Shown: positions 45,534 through 54,244 of the stretch, piece after piece
Numbering within the stretch: position 1 is the first letter of the stretch
Layout of the letters: each line of letters opens with the position of its first letter
DNA from: Fibrobacter sp. UWB10
Lineage (GTDB): Bacteria; Fibrobacterota; Fibrobacteria; Fibrobacterales; Fibrobacteraceae
Reading direction: 5' to 3'
Assembly (NCBI RefSeq): GCF_900182935.1
Contig: NZ_FXUE01000007.1
Span: 110,100 to 174,099, forward strand
DNA length: 64,000 nt
Notes under the pieces: model-generated
Databases searched by the model: none
Seen by the model: only the letters and a program-made list of their open reading frames with translations
Told to the model about the DNA's origin: nothing
Position numbers and translations under genes: made by a program

Positions 45534-46163
45534 TCACACGCTTTTCTTCACGCTCCAACTACCCATGGTCTTACCGTCATGGGCAATGTCGCATTTATGA
45601 AACGTCTCGAAACCGCACTTGGTGTAGAACGAAATATTCTTCTCTGAATTCGTGAACAATGTAAGCTGCTTGCCGCCACGTTCGCGGACATAGTCTCCTG
45701 CAAAATCAAGCAGCCTGGTGCCAATGCCCTTTCCCTGAAACGGCGGATCCACGGTGAGCGAGCCAATGTACCAAATATCCGGACCGCTTTTCTGGTAATC
45801 ATGGCAAGGCTTGCCGGCCGATTCATCCATAGCGAGCCAAGTTTGCATGCGCTTGAAATTCACATCAAGATAAACCTGCAGCCAGCCGTGAATCAAAAAC
45901 TGGAAAACCGATGGCCTCTTGAAATGCGGAGGCTCAAGTTCCGCAAGACCCACGATTTTACCGTCTACCCGAGCTGTCAGAAAACGCGCTTGGCTAAAAA
46001 ACGTCAGCCAACCCCTGTACATCACAGCCCAAAGCATCTTCAGGCGTTCCGTTGTATCAGGGAAGTAATTTGCAAAATACGCGTAGTCCTCATAGGCGCG
46101 AACCGACATTTCCACGGCCTCTTTCAGGTCTTCGCGTTTTAATACTCCGAATTCAATATTCAA
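45534..46163 (-). CDS. GNAT-family N-acetyltransferase, TTG start
   Basis: A 209-residue GNAT protein. The acetyl-CoA loop is DPPFQGKGIGTRLLDF near residue 145, followed by LTLFTNSEKNISFYTKCGF. The frame opens earlier at 46214, but AAGGAG lies six bases before TTG 46163 (product NIEFGVLKRE), which I take as the true start. Substrate unknown. It is divergent from the thioredoxin-like gene. Confidence 0.85.
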   Translation of the reverse strand: MNIEFGVLKREDLKEAVEMSVRAYEDYAYFANYFPDTTERLKMLWAVMYRGWLTFFSQARFLTARVDGKIVGLAELEPPHFKRPSVFQFLIHGWLQVYLDVNFKRMQTWLAMDESAGKPCHDYQKSGPDIWYIGSLTVDPPFQGKGIGTRLLDFAGDYVRERGGKQLTLFTNSEKNISFYTKCGFETFHKCDIAHDGKTMGSWSVKKSV

Positions 46164-46251
46164 AATACGCTCCTTTTTTACCCAACTTCCATCAATGTAA
46201 TATACATAATACAATACAATAAAGTAATAGTTTTTTCCTATATTATTTCGT

Positions 46252-47043
46252 ATGAAACCAAATCATTTTTTAACTTTCGCCTGCGCTGTCATCTTTATGG
46301 CAGGCACTGTGACTCATACAAATGCAAAAGTCATACAAACTTACAACGAAGACATTAAAATCGTCAAAGTAAACGACAGCAATTTTGAGAATGAAATTCT
46401 GCATTCCAAAAAGCCGGTCATCCTGGAAATTTCTTCGACCAGCTGCCCGCCATGCCTTATCATGATTCCGACGCTCATCAGCATCGCGAAAAACTACAGC
46501 GACATTAAAATTGCCTCGGTCGGTATCGACGAACCGGGCATAGAAAAAATCAGGGCGTCGCTCCCGATCCAGGCATTCCCCACATTCTTCCTCATCAAAG
46601 ACGGCAAGATTGTGAATAAATTAGTCGGCGCTGTCAAAGAAGAAGAATTGCTCGCGGCCTTGCAGTACACGCCCAAAAGGAACGCTGCCAAGCCCGCCAA
46701 AAAAGCAAAGAATTCTCCGAAGAATCTTGTATGCAAAACGAACGGCCAGTTCAACGGCCTCAAGAATCTGGTGACCATCTCGTTCGTATTCGGCGCCACC
46801 GAAATCGAAAATGTCGACATCGTGACCGACGTATTCGTGCCGCCTGAACTTAGCGACAAGCGCGAACAGATGATTGAACATGTGCGCGCAAGCGGCAAGG
46901 GCGAAGTCACGCCCACCATGACCGGGTTCCGCATGCATATCGACAACAACTGCCGATTCATGAAAGCTATGGACATGAAACGCACCTCGACCTACGGCGA
47001 GATGCGTGCAGGCCTTGAACTGCAAGGCTTCAGCTGTCAGTAA
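46252..47043 (+). CDS. Secreted thioredoxin-fold protein
   Basis: A 263-residue protein with a signal peptide to about residue 25. A thioredoxin domain follows with TSCPPCLIMIPT; the CPPC active site is at about residues 65-68, and IQAFPTFFLIKDGK holds the cis-Pro loop. After a Lys/Ala linker, a C-terminal domain of about 100 residues with three Cys (VCKTNG, NNCRF, GFSCQ) has no family I recognise and may be a substrate of its own redox centre. Likely envelope disulfide metabolism. Confidence 0.85.
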   Translation: MKPNHFLTFACAVIFMAGTVTHTNAKVIQTYNEDIKIVKVNDSNFENEILHSKKPVILEISSTSCPPCLIMIPTLISIAKNYSDIKIASVGIDEPGIEKIRASLPIQAFPTFFLIKDGKIVNKLVGAVKEEELLAALQYTPKRNAAKPAKKAKNSPKNLVCKTNGQFNGLKNLVTISFVFGATEIENVDIVTDVFVPPELSDKREQMIEHVRASGKGEVTPTMTGFRMHIDNNCRFMKAMDMKRTSTYGEMRAGLELQGFSCQ

Positions 47044-47090
47044 ACACCAACAAAGAGATTCCCGATCGAGTCGGGAATGACAGTGGAACA

Positions 47091-48971
47091 TTACTGTTTC
47101 ACGTAGCGCACATACGCAAAGCGCTTGCTATCGGGGGCCCAGGAATTCACGTTAATCGTGCCTTGGCCGCCGAACAACTTTAGAATCGTACGCGGCTTAC
47201 TCCAGCCGGTTTTATCGCTACCCGTCATCAAGCGAATTTCCACATTCTTGTTAGGAACATGTTCGCCGGGGCGCACGTCGCGCTCATGGTAAGCGAGCAT
47301 CACGACCTTCGTGCGGTCGGGCGAAATATGCGGGAACCAAGTATTCCAATGCGCATCGAAAGTCATCAGCGTCTGCTCGGAACCATCGGCCTTCATGCGC
47401 CACGCCTGCATACGGCCAGTGCGCACTGAATTGAACCAAATGTATTCGCCATCGCAGTCGTATTCCGGGCCATCGTTCAAGCCGAATGCTGTCGTAAGTT
47501 GCATTTCGTTACCGCCCGCAGTCGGAATCGTATAAATATCGTATTCGCCATTGCGTTCGGCACAGTAGGCGAGCATCTTGCCATCCGGCGTAATGCCGTG
47601 CAAGTAACTCGGAGCAAGCGGCGTCACCAGTTCCGGCATGCGGCCGTCATAGAAAATCTTGTAAATGCGCGAAAGCCCGTCTTCTTTAGTATGGTGACTC
47701 ACGTAAAGTCCCGTGCCATCGGGCGCAAGCACATGGTCGTTATTGCAGTTGTCCACAAAGTAACTCGGCACCTCAGCCACGTCGCCCGAGGCGATTTCAT
47801 ATTTGTAAATGCGACCTTCGCTATTGAAGGTGAGGAACTTTCCGTCGGCACTCCAGTTGGGCGCTTCAATCACGCGGTCAAATTCATCGAGCACTTCGGA
47901 CTTGCCCGTTTCAATATCGAAAACTTCAAGAATCGACTTGTCGCCGCTACGATCCCAAACCTGAGCGGGGGAGAGCTCGAACGGGTAAGACACACCCCAT
48001 GCTGCACGAAGTCCATCCATCTGCGTCATCATCTGCATGGTCTTAGTGTGCGGCATTTCGGCACATTCCTTCTGGCCTTTTTCAAGGGCAGCCTTGCAGG
48101 CCAGCACTTCGTACTCGTAGCAGTTTTCAATGCGTGGGGGAGCGATCGATTCCAAAAGCGTGCCCGTCTTATCGAACAGCTGGATTTCAACCATGTCGTT
48201 CAAGTTCTGCACGCGAATGAATCCGGCTTCGCCGTATATCACGCCTTCGTTCTTGAGCGGCGCCACCATCGAAGTTTTTAAATGCGCCACCTGGCCATTT
48301 GCATAAACCAAATCAATCCAATCCGTGGCATCGACACCCGTATCGAACTTGACGCAATGCGTTTTCGTCTGAACAATATGATTTTCGGCGCCGGCAATTT
48401 CATCATCCGTCAAGAAGATATCCGCAAAAGTCAGGCTGTAAATACCCAAATCCAAAAGGGCACCACCCGCAAGTTCCGGCTTACGCAAACGCTCGATATG
48501 CGAAAGCGGCATCGAGAAATCTGCCTCCACGCTTTCGACCTTGCCAATCTTGCCTGCCAAAATCAAGTCCTTGACCATCTGCACCGCAGGCAAAAATCTC
48601 GTCCACATCGCCTCGCTCAAAAACACGCCCTTTTCTTCGGCAAGCGCAATCACTTCAGATGCCATCAGCGCGTTTGCGGTAAATGCCTTTTCCACGAGCA
48701 AGTTCTTGCCGTGTTCCAGGCAAAGCAGAATGTTATTGTAATGCTCGGAATGTGGGGTAGCGATATAAATCAAGTCGACCGCCGGATCTTTCGCAAGTTC
48801 CTCGTAGCTGCCGTAGGCACGGCCAAAGCCATAATCCTTCGCAAATTTTTCGGCCTTTTCCAGCGAACGCGATGCCACCGCATAAGCCTCTACGCCACGA
48901 TTTTCAATTGCCTTTACCGCCGCGGCCATCTTAGTCGCAATATGTCCACACCCAAGAATTGCAAATTTCAT
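47091..48971 (-). CDS. Gfo/Idh/MocA oxidoreductase fused to a TolB-like beta-propeller
   Basis: A 626-residue fusion. Residues 1 to about 330 are an NAD(P)-binding sugar dehydrogenase: LGCGHIATKMAAAV at the start, IYIATPHSEHYNN near 75 and VEKAFTANA near 95, with ELAGGALLDLGIYSL. From about 335 to the end is a propeller with TolB/DPP-IV-like blades (APNWSADGKFLTFNSEGRI, GITPDGKMLAYCAERNG, ISPDRTKVVML). No signal peptide is seen, so it would be cytoplasmic. ATG 48971 is chosen after GAGGAT. Each half has normal length for a stand-alone protein; the boundary is seamless. Confidence 0.85.
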   Translation of the reverse strand: MKFAILGCGHIATKMAAAVKAIENRGVEAYAVASRSLEKAEKFAKDYGFGRAYGSYEELAKDPAVDLIYIATPHSEHYNNILLCLEHGKNLLVEKAFTANALMASEVIALAEEKGVFLSEAMWTRFLPAVQMVKDLILAGKIGKVESVEADFSMPLSHIERLRKPELAGGALLDLGIYSLTFADIFLTDDEIAGAENHIVQTKTHCVKFDTGVDATDWIDLVYANGQVAHLKTSMVAPLKNEGVIYGEAGFIRVQNLNDMVEIQLFDKTGTLLESIAPPRIENCYEYEVLACKAALEKGQKECAEMPHTKTMQMMTQMDGLRAAWGVSYPFELSPAQVWDRSGDKSILEVFDIETGKSEVLDEFDRVIEAPNWSADGKFLTFNSEGRIYKYEIASGDVAEVPSYFVDNCNNDHVLAPDGTGLYVSHHTKEDGLSRIYKIFYDGRMPELVTPLAPSYLHGITPDGKMLAYCAERNGEYDIYTIPTAGGNEMQLTTAFGLNDGPEYDCDGEYIWFNSVRTGRMQAWRMKADGSEQTLMTFDAHWNTWFPHISPDRTKVVMLAYHERDVRPGEHVPNKNVEIRLMTGSDKTGWSKPRTILKLFGGQGTINVNSWAPDSKRFAYVRYVKQ

Positions 48972-49049
48972 CATATCCTCAATATACACTTATTTCTCGT
49001 GAAACTCACACAAAACATGCCCTATAAATGGACTCACGTGTAAACATCA

Positions 49050-49078
49050 AAAAAAGCCCAGCTTTCGCCGGGCTTTTT
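49050..49078 (-). terminator. Intrinsic terminator after the 276-aa lipoprotein gene
   Basis: On the minus strand AAAAAGCCC and GGGCTTTTT arms flank a short GC/GAAA region and a run of T follows. It lies about 20 bases past the stop at 49097. The stem is symmetrical enough to work from either side. Confidence 0.8.
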
Positions 49079-49096
49079 GTCGTAATACTAAATCGA

Positions 49097-49927
49097 TTAC
49101 TTTTCAGAAAGCTTTGCGGTTGCCTTCTTCTTGAAAGCTTCCACGATCAAGTCGGCAGCTCTCTTGTAAGCGTCCACAGATGCATCGCGGTGCATGTCGA
49201 CAACGCTGTTAGCATACTTGGCAGACTGATCGCCTTCGAGCTGTTCCCAGCCGCGGTCAGTGTAAAGAACCAGGTTGCCGTCCTTGTCAACAACAGCAAC
49301 GTTCATCGTCACGATCGGAGTCACGTTGCCAGTAATCTTGGTCATCATGCCCCTCTTGTAGGCAAAGAGGAATTCAGCAACGACAACGGCGTCAACGTTC
49401 AGGGACTGGCAAAGCTTGCCAAGAGAACGGAGAGTAGCAACTTCAACACGTTCGCCATTCACGTAGTGAATGCCGTTCGGCTTCACAGCTTCATAAGGAA
49501 GCTTGCCCAGGCCTTCCGGAGCGATAAAGCGGTCGCGAGTGAAGATATCCTTAAGCGTTTCGGTCAGGTCCTTGTTCACGAGGGTTTCCTTGACGTCTTC
49601 GTTGTTGATGACTTCGCCAAACGGAATGGCTTCCCAGCCGTCAACGGAATCGAACATCTTGTTGAGTTCGTTAGCGCCATGAGAAACAACAGTCTTCTGA
49701 CCTTCGGTGAAGATTTCAACGTTGTCCTTAAGAACGTTGCCAACTGCCGTAAGGAGGAGGTTTTCCTTCTTGCCTTCGACTTCTTCAATGTCCTTATATT
49801 CTTCGTTACTTGCAACGCTAACAACAGCAATCTTCTTCACATTGCCGATTTCAGGCTGCTTCACATGAACACCGGCACAAGAACAGAAGAACAGTGCCAT
49901 GCCGCACAGTGCGATAATCTTTTTCAT
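49097..49927 (-). CDS. Predicted lipoprotein, 276 aa
   Basis: ATG 49927 begins KKIIALCGMALFFCSCAG, a lipoprotein signal with its acylated Cys at about residue 17 or 19. The mature protein has KKIAVVSVASNEEYKD, LCQSLNVDAVVVAEFLF and MNVAVVDKDGNLVLYTDRGW, similar in style to Fibrobacter outer-membrane or periplasmic proteins that carry CsgG/TolB-like folds. No confident family. Envelope function unknown. Confidence 0.75.
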   Translation of the reverse strand: MKKIIALCGMALFFCSCAGVHVKQPEIGNVKKIAVVSVASNEEYKDIEEVEGKKENLLLTAVGNVLKDNVEIFTEGQKTVVSHGANELNKMFDSVDGWEAIPFGEVINNEDVKETLVNKDLTETLKDIFTRDRFIAPEGLGKLPYEAVKPNGIHYVNGERVEVATLRSLGKLCQSLNVDAVVVAEFLFAYKRGMMTKITGNVTPIVTMNVAVVDKDGNLVLYTDRGWEQLEGDQSAKYANSVVDMHRDASVDAYKRAADLIVEAFKKKATAKLSEK

Positions 49928-50115
49928 TTTATACCCTTTTGGTTCTCGCTCTTTCACCACGAAAAAACGTATTACAAATATAACAACAAATTAAAAATAT
50001 TTCATTTCATTTACACAAAAATTACACAAAAAGTTTTTTTATGTACCCCATTATCTTACTTTATTTATATATTTGCGCGAAACTTTCACAAACGGGATAA
50101 AACAGGAGAACTTTC

Positions 50116-51441
50116 ATGAAATTGAATCCCCGATATATTAAGTTGTCCGCTGCCGTAGTGGCAAGCCTTATTTCCGCCTGTACTATCGAAGTGGAAACTC
50201 CCACCGACGATAACGGCGTTCCGTCTTACACGAATAAACTGTCGGAACTGTACGAAATTGAATGTAATGCAGATCGTGCCGGTTCCAAGGTTTTCGTCAA
50301 CTATGAACAGATGACGTTCGAATGCGATGGTACCCAGTGGAATGGCGCCTATCCCGGCCAGGATTCCACAAAGCGAATTATCGCTCCCGTGGTCGACCGC
50401 AACTTTGCTTTCGGTTCCGTTGTCGATACCCGCGACGGCAAGACTTACAAAACCATCAAGATTGGTAAACAAAACTGGTTCGCCCAGAACTTGAACTATA
50501 ATGGCATCGATAGCTGGTGCTTCGACGAAATCACGAACTGCGCCGAAGATGGCCGTTACTATTCTTGGTACGGTGCCATGGATATTGACGAAGACATTTG
50601 GCTGATTTCTCTCGATGTCATTGAAGATGAACATCAGGGTGCATGCCCCGATGGCTGGCACGTTCCGACCCTTTCTGAATGGGAAGATCTTTTCACTTAT
50701 GTTGCCGGCTCTTCGAATTACATGCTCTACGAAGACAGCATCGCCTACAAGCTCCGTTCCAACTTCGGTTGGGAATACAACATGAACGGTTGGGACGTCT
50801 ACGGTCTCGCTCTCACTCCGAACGGTTACTATGATCGCGTAATCGACTTCAAAGTCACCTCGAAGACAACTGCTATTTACCAGTGGAGTGCAACACCGGA
50901 AAACGGCTACCGCACCCACTCCAAATATTTCGATATGAGTGACGACATGATTTTCATTGGTACAGGCTACGACAACAGAAATGGTATGTCTGTCCGTTGC
51001 GTCGAAAACTCTGAAAGCCTGAATCCGAACGAAACCAATCCTATCGACGACGATCCGATTGTCGCCCCGATTGACGATCCTATCGATACTCCGGTTGAAA
51101 CCCCGGTTGATCCCGTCGAAGTGATTACCACTCCGGTTGACACTACCAGCCAGACTACCGAACCGGCCGGCCCGACTGGCGACGTCGTTTCCTGCAATAT
51201 GGAAATTTCCATCATGGGTATGACGACCAGCTCCTGCGACGAATACGCTGCTGGTTCTGCAACTGCCGAAGCCGCTGCCGCCCAGTGCGTTTCGGTTGAA
51301 GGTTATTACACTGCAACGCTCGGCAATGGCTGCCCGACCAACTACACCAAGAAGTGCGTCGTCAGCGACGAAGCTACCGTCTACTTCTACGAAGAAGAAA
51401 ACGCAAACCAGGATTGCAGCGACCTCATCCAGACCAAATAA
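50116..51441 (+). CDS. FISUMP-domain lipoprotein (Fibrobacter major paralogous family)
   Basis: A 441-residue lipoprotein with the lipobox LISAC at about residues 18-22. The paralogous domain covers about 95-300: TYKTIKIGKQNWFAQNLNY, GACPDGWHVPTLSEW and QWSATPENGYR with NGMSVRCVEN at the end. This domain is the hallmark of Fibrobacter genomes and of a few relatives. A Pro/Thr/Asp-rich linker follows (DDPIDTPVETPVDPVEV), then about 90 residues with four Cys. Surface role inferred. It ends at a good terminator. Confidence 0.9.
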   Translation: MKLNPRYIKLSAAVVASLISACTIEVETPTDDNGVPSYTNKLSELYEIECNADRAGSKVFVNYEQMTFECDGTQWNGAYPGQDSTKRIIAPVVDRNFAFGSVVDTRDGKTYKTIKIGKQNWFAQNLNYNGIDSWCFDEITNCAEDGRYYSWYGAMDIDEDIWLISLDVIEDEHQGACPDGWHVPTLSEWEDLFTYVAGSSNYMLYEDSIAYKLRSNFGWEYNMNGWDVYGLALTPNGYYDRVIDFKVTSKTTAIYQWSATPENGYRTHSKYFDMSDDMIFIGTGYDNRNGMSVRCVENSESLNPNETNPIDDDPIVAPIDDPIDTPVETPVDPVEVITTPVDTTSQTTEPAGPTGDVVSCNMEISIMGMTTSSCDEYAAGSATAEAAAAQCVSVEGYYTATLGNGCPTNYTKKCVVSDEATVYFYEEENANQDCSDLIQTK

Positions 51442-51463
51442 AGAAATTCATCCTTAAGGTTCG

Positions 51464-51498
51464 GGCCTTCATCCTTTGCGGGGTGAAGGCCTTTTTTT
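51464..51498 (+). terminator. Intrinsic terminator after the FISUMP gene
   Basis: GGCCTTCATCC and GGGGTGAAGGCC pair around TTTGC, followed by seven T. Strong and well placed. Confidence 0.88.
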
Positions 51499-51728
51499 AT
51501 CAACACTTCTTGTTCTAGTCCCAAAATCACTTAACAGCGTTCAAAGTCGTATGTTGATATAATGTTGAAAATTAAAAATCGTTATTCCACAGAAATCGGG
51601 GATATAACACAACATATCCACAAAAGCACTATGTTTCACGTGGAACATTGTTTTTTTCGGCTAGTTATTTCCACAATCTATTGTCAATCCTGTTAAACAA
51701 ATCCCAAACTTATCCACCAAAATGAAAA
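51499..51728. other. AT-rich gene-free stretch with DnaA-box-like words
   Basis: No gene seen. It contains ATATCCACA (51614-51622), TTATCCACC (51710-51718) and, just beyond, TTATCAACA (51777-51785), each one or two mismatches from the TTATCCACA DnaA box, besides ATGTTGATAT-type words and a perfect parS. This could be an origin-proximal regulatory region, but no box is a perfect match and no unwinding element is obvious. Confidence 0.35.
51632..51647. promoter_or_regulatory. parS site 1
   Basis: TGTTTCACGTGGAACA is the reverse complement of the consensus TGTTCCACGTGAAACA, a perfect match, so ParB encoded at 56922 should bind it. It is in a gene-free stretch. Confidence 0.85.
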
Positions 51729-51759
51729 ACACCGAGCTCCACATGAAGTTCGGTGTTTG
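51729..51759 (-). terminator. Intrinsic terminator after the flavin-type oxidase gene
   Basis: On the minus strand AACACCGA and TCGGTGTT form an 8-bp stem with a 14-base loop, then TTTCATTTT. It lies about 50 bases past the stop codon of the gene at 51811. Confidence 0.65.
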
Positions 51760-51796
51760 TAAAATGTTTATAAAAGTTATCAACAATTGGCTTGAT

Positions 51797-51812
51797 TGTT
51801 GCACGTGAAACT
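51797..51812. promoter_or_regulatory. parS-like site 2
   Basis: TGTTGCACGTGAAACT differs from the consensus only at the fifth and last positions. It overlaps the stop codon of the leftward oxidase-like gene. Confidence 0.6.
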
Positions 51813-52209
51813 AGAATTTCACGGTACGCGGAGCAGCTCCGAAAGCGTAGAACGTAGCAGTCGCGTCCTTAAAATAGAGCACTTCAGTGTTCGGATCTTC
51901 GACAGAATACATGGACTTGAGTTCAGGATAGCAGTCGAGCATGTGGACCTTGGGCTCGCGGCGGTCATCACGCACAAGCGTACCTGCCAAACGGAGCCAC
52001 TTGTTGCCTTCGGCATTCATGGCACAAATTTCGACCTTGCCGTTTTTCTGAATCTGCTTGGAGCAGTCCTTAACCTTAGATGTCTGAATATAGAGCTTGC
52101 CCTCGAAAATTTCGATAGTGCCGAAAGGGCGAACGCGCGGCTGGTCACCGTCGACCGTTGCCAAAAAGTAGGCGCCACATTCCTTGATGAAGTTCTTGAC
52201 TTCTTCCAT
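51811..52209 (-). CDS. Pyridoxamine 5'-phosphate oxidase-family protein
   Basis: A 132-residue split-barrel flavin-binding protein. It has GAYFLATVDGDQPRVRPFG near the N-terminus and GKLYIQTSKVKDCSKQIQ, the FMN-binding pattern of small PNPOx-like proteins that reduce or bind flavins and related cofactors. The substrate is unknown. Short length is normal for this subgroup. It is leftward and ends in its own terminator beyond a parS-like site. Confidence 0.85.
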   Translation of the reverse strand: MEEVKNFIKECGAYFLATVDGDQPRVRPFGTIEIFEGKLYIQTSKVKDCSKQIQKNGKVEICAMNAEGNKWLRLAGTLVRDDRREPKVHMLDCYPELKSMYSVEDPNTEVLYFKDATATFYAFGAAPRTVKF

Positions 52210-52259
52210 TATAAATCTCCTGTTAATGTTCTTTCCTATTCATAATATAGTAAAAAGAA

Positions 52260-52766
52260 CTAATGCGAGGTCGTAATAAACCGCGTATAAATTTCTTCCA
52301 TTTGAGTAGAGAAACAGCAGAAGATTACCTTCTTGACTTTTTTAGCCGGATAATTCTGGACCGTCTTCACGGCAATCTCGGTAGCGGCTTCCCAAGGGTA
52401 ACCATAAACGCCAGTCGAAATAGCAGGGAAGGCGACCGTCTCACAAGCATTCGCCTCGGCAAGATCCAGGCAACTTTTATAGCAAGATTCCAGGAGTGCC
52501 GGTTCACCATGCAGGCCATCCCGATAAATCGGACCCGGAGTGTGGATAACAAACTTTGCCGGCAACCTGAATCCCGGAGTGATTTTAGCCTTACCCGTTT
52601 CGCAACCGTTCAAGGGGATGCATGCCTTCAAGAGCTCCGGACCCGCCGCCCTGTGAATAGCTCCATCAACACCGCCACCACCCAAAAGTGAACAATTGGC
52701 GGCATTCACAATCGCATCCACATTCAGTTTGGTGATATCACCTTGAATAATTTCAATCTCAATCAT
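52260..52766 (-). CDS. Macro-domain protein, O-acetyl-ADP-ribose deacetylase-like (YmdB type)
   Basis: A 168-residue macro domain. Motifs: QGDITKLNVDAIVNAANCS near residue 6, GGGGVDGAIHRAAG near 28-41 and FPAISTGVYGYPW near 120. These are the ADP-ribose binding and catalytic features of the YmdB group. It removes ADP-ribose derivatives. ATG 52766 is set by GAGG six bases upstream; the longer frame adds only RFY. Downstream of the adjacent VOC gene on the other strand. Confidence 0.93.
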   Translation of the reverse strand: MIEIEIIQGDITKLNVDAIVNAANCSLLGGGGVDGAIHRAAGPELLKACIPLNGCETGKAKITPGFRLPAKFVIHTPGPIYRDGLHGEPALLESCYKSCLDLAEANACETVAFPAISTGVYGYPWEAATEIAVKTVQNYPAKKVKKVIFCCFSTQMEEIYTRFITTSH

Positions 52767-52886
52767 GTAAAACCTCAACTATAATATAGATAAAGATATT
52801 CCAACAATAACGTTGATTATGTGAATAGATGTTGAAAACTTTATTTTTTTACCCTCTCTTTTTGTATATATTATAGTGGGGTTATT

Positions 52887-53354
52887 ATGAAAATCGAACA
52901 TATTGCCATCTGGGTAAAAGACATCGACAAGGTGTGTGAATTCTACCGAAAGTATTTCGGCGGGGTAGTTCACCCGATTTATCATAATCCGGCAAAACAG
53001 TTCACCAGCCGGTTCGTCACCTTCGACGATGGCGCCCGGTTGGAAATAATGCACCGCCCCGATATCGATCATGTTTGGCCTGTAACTTCGTTACAGTCCG
53101 ACATGCTCACGCTCGGTCATGCCGGTGTGCAAGCACCCCGTCGTGACACTCGCGATCGCATGTTTCACGTGGAACACTTAGGTTTTGCACACTTATCTTT
53201 TTCCGTGGGTTCAAAAGGAGAGGTGGACCGTTTAACCAAACAAATGTATGCTGATGGAATCCAGGTGGTAGGGGAACCCCGAACCACCGGCGACGGGTAT
53301 TATGAAAGTGTGGTTCTCGATCCCGAAGGCAATAGGGTAGAGATTACAGTTTAA
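52887..53354 (+). CDS. VOC-family (glyoxalase-like) protein with internal insertion
   Basis: A 155-residue vicinal-oxygen-chelate protein. The first half has IEHIAIWVKDIDKVCEFY and ARLEIMHRPDID; the second half has GFAHLSFSVGSKGEV and VVGEPRTTGDGYYES, LDPEGNRVEI. These two blocks normally follow each other closely. Here about 35 extra residues lie between them, encoded by a parS-bearing palindromic repeat (53073-53176) and ending RDRMFHVEH. Frame is kept, so the protein may be made with a loop; function may be affected. Promoter-like TATATTATA lies before it. Confidence 0.85.
   Translation: MKIEHIAIWVKDIDKVCEFYRKYFGGVVHPIYHNPAKQFTSRFVTFDDGARLEIMHRPDIDHVWPVTSLQSDMLTLGHAGVQAPRRDTRDRMFHVEHLGFAHLSFSVGSKGEVDRLTKQMYADGIQVVGEPRTTGDGYYESVVLDPEGNRVEITV
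53073..53176 (+). repeat. parS-bearing palindromic element, copy 1
   Basis: Reads GTTTGG, hairpin (arms CTGTAAC/GTTACAG, loop TTC), GTCCGACATGCTCA, a second, imperfect hairpin with apex GC-AA-GC, GACACTCGCGATCGCA and then parS at 53161-53176 (perfect, TGTTTCACGTGGAACA). It lies inside the VOC gene. About 30 of the last 34 bases match copy 3 read in reverse. Length 104. Confidence 0.75.
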
Positions 53355-53371
53355 AAAAGTGGAGGGGATAT

Positions 53372-54037
53372 ATGAGGAGAACATTCATTATAATAATAGC
53401 GGCATTTTTGAATGCCTATGCGGTTGACTGCATCCGACACACATTCAATTATTTCGCAACGAACTTTCAGGATCACGCCCTCATCATGCCCGGCGAAACG
53501 TTGCCGGATAGTCTCTATCAGGAGCAAAACGGGCTGGTCTATACCATCAAGTATCACTGGACAGGCAATCACCTCGACAGTATGAACCTGTACCAATCTT
53601 GCCTTGCCCGTAATGTCGAAAAAAAATCCACCTACATTCCCGACTGGAAAATCGACTCCACCAAGGTAGGCAAGGTCAAGAAATACGACTGGAAATCTCT
53701 GAAAGACGGATGGCACTTTACGGTCTACCGCGGAAAAGATTCCGTCTATATCGATAATGACAATGAACAACACCAGATATTCTACTTCAAAAACGATACC
53801 ATTTACGAAGTCAATAACTGGGTTCCCAGGAATTTAAAAACATACCGCGACCCCGACAATAAAAACAAGTGTATTCGAAAAAGCGATAATAACTTTATCA
53901 TCGACACTTATGAATATGAAATGAAGGGGAACACCCTCATCCAGAAATCAATCAAGTTCGACTACAACAGATACGTCAAAGCCCCCGGCCCCTGCTACGG
54001 CGGCAATGAATACACCACTATATATTATAAGAAGTGA
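53372..54037 (+). CDS. Secreted hypothetical protein, 221 aa
   Basis: Starts at ATG 53372 with GGAGGGG upstream. A signal peptide covers about residues 1-17 (RRTFIIIIAAFLNAYA). The mature part is rich in Tyr, Asn and Lys with blocks WTGNHLDSMNLYQSC and DSVYIDNDNEQHQIFYF. It resembles the next rightward gene (NSLDSIVECQ, DTLYIDEKW), so the two are paralogues. No family is recognised; envelope location inferred. Confidence 0.75.
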   Translation: MRRTFIIIIAAFLNAYAVDCIRHTFNYFATNFQDHALIMPGETLPDSLYQEQNGLVYTIKYHWTGNHLDSMNLYQSCLARNVEKKSTYIPDWKIDSTKVGKVKKYDWKSLKDGWHFTVYRGKDSVYIDNDNEQHQIFYFKNDTIYEVNNWVPRNLKTYRDPDNKNKCIRKSDNNFIIDTYEYEMKGNTLIQKSIKFDYNRYVKAPGPCYGGNEYTTIYYKK

Positions 54038-54077
54038 GATGTGGAATGTGTAGTGTGAAATTTTTGGCCTTTAAATA

Positions 54078-54173
54078 TGTTCCACGTGAAACCTTATGAG
54101 GCGAGTGAAGCAGAAACAAGCTTGCTTGTTTCTATTTCCGAGCCGATTAAGGTAGGACACGAAGTGTCCAAAC
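54078..54173 (+). repeat. parS-bearing palindromic element, copy 2
   Basis: Starts with parS-like TGTTCCACGTGAAACC (54078-54093, last base off), then about 20 bases, a hairpin with 9-bp arms (GAAACAAGC, loop TT, GCTTGTTTC), about 20 bases, and the second hairpin GGACAC-GAA-GTGTCC (54155-54169) and AAAC. Gene-free stretch between two secreted-protein genes; nothing else is visible in 54038-54244. Confidence 0.75.
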
Positions 54174-54244
54174 GTAACCTCTGGCGAAGCCAAAGGCCGA
54201 ACATATAATCAGAATTTCTAAAACTTTTTACTATATTTTCCTAT

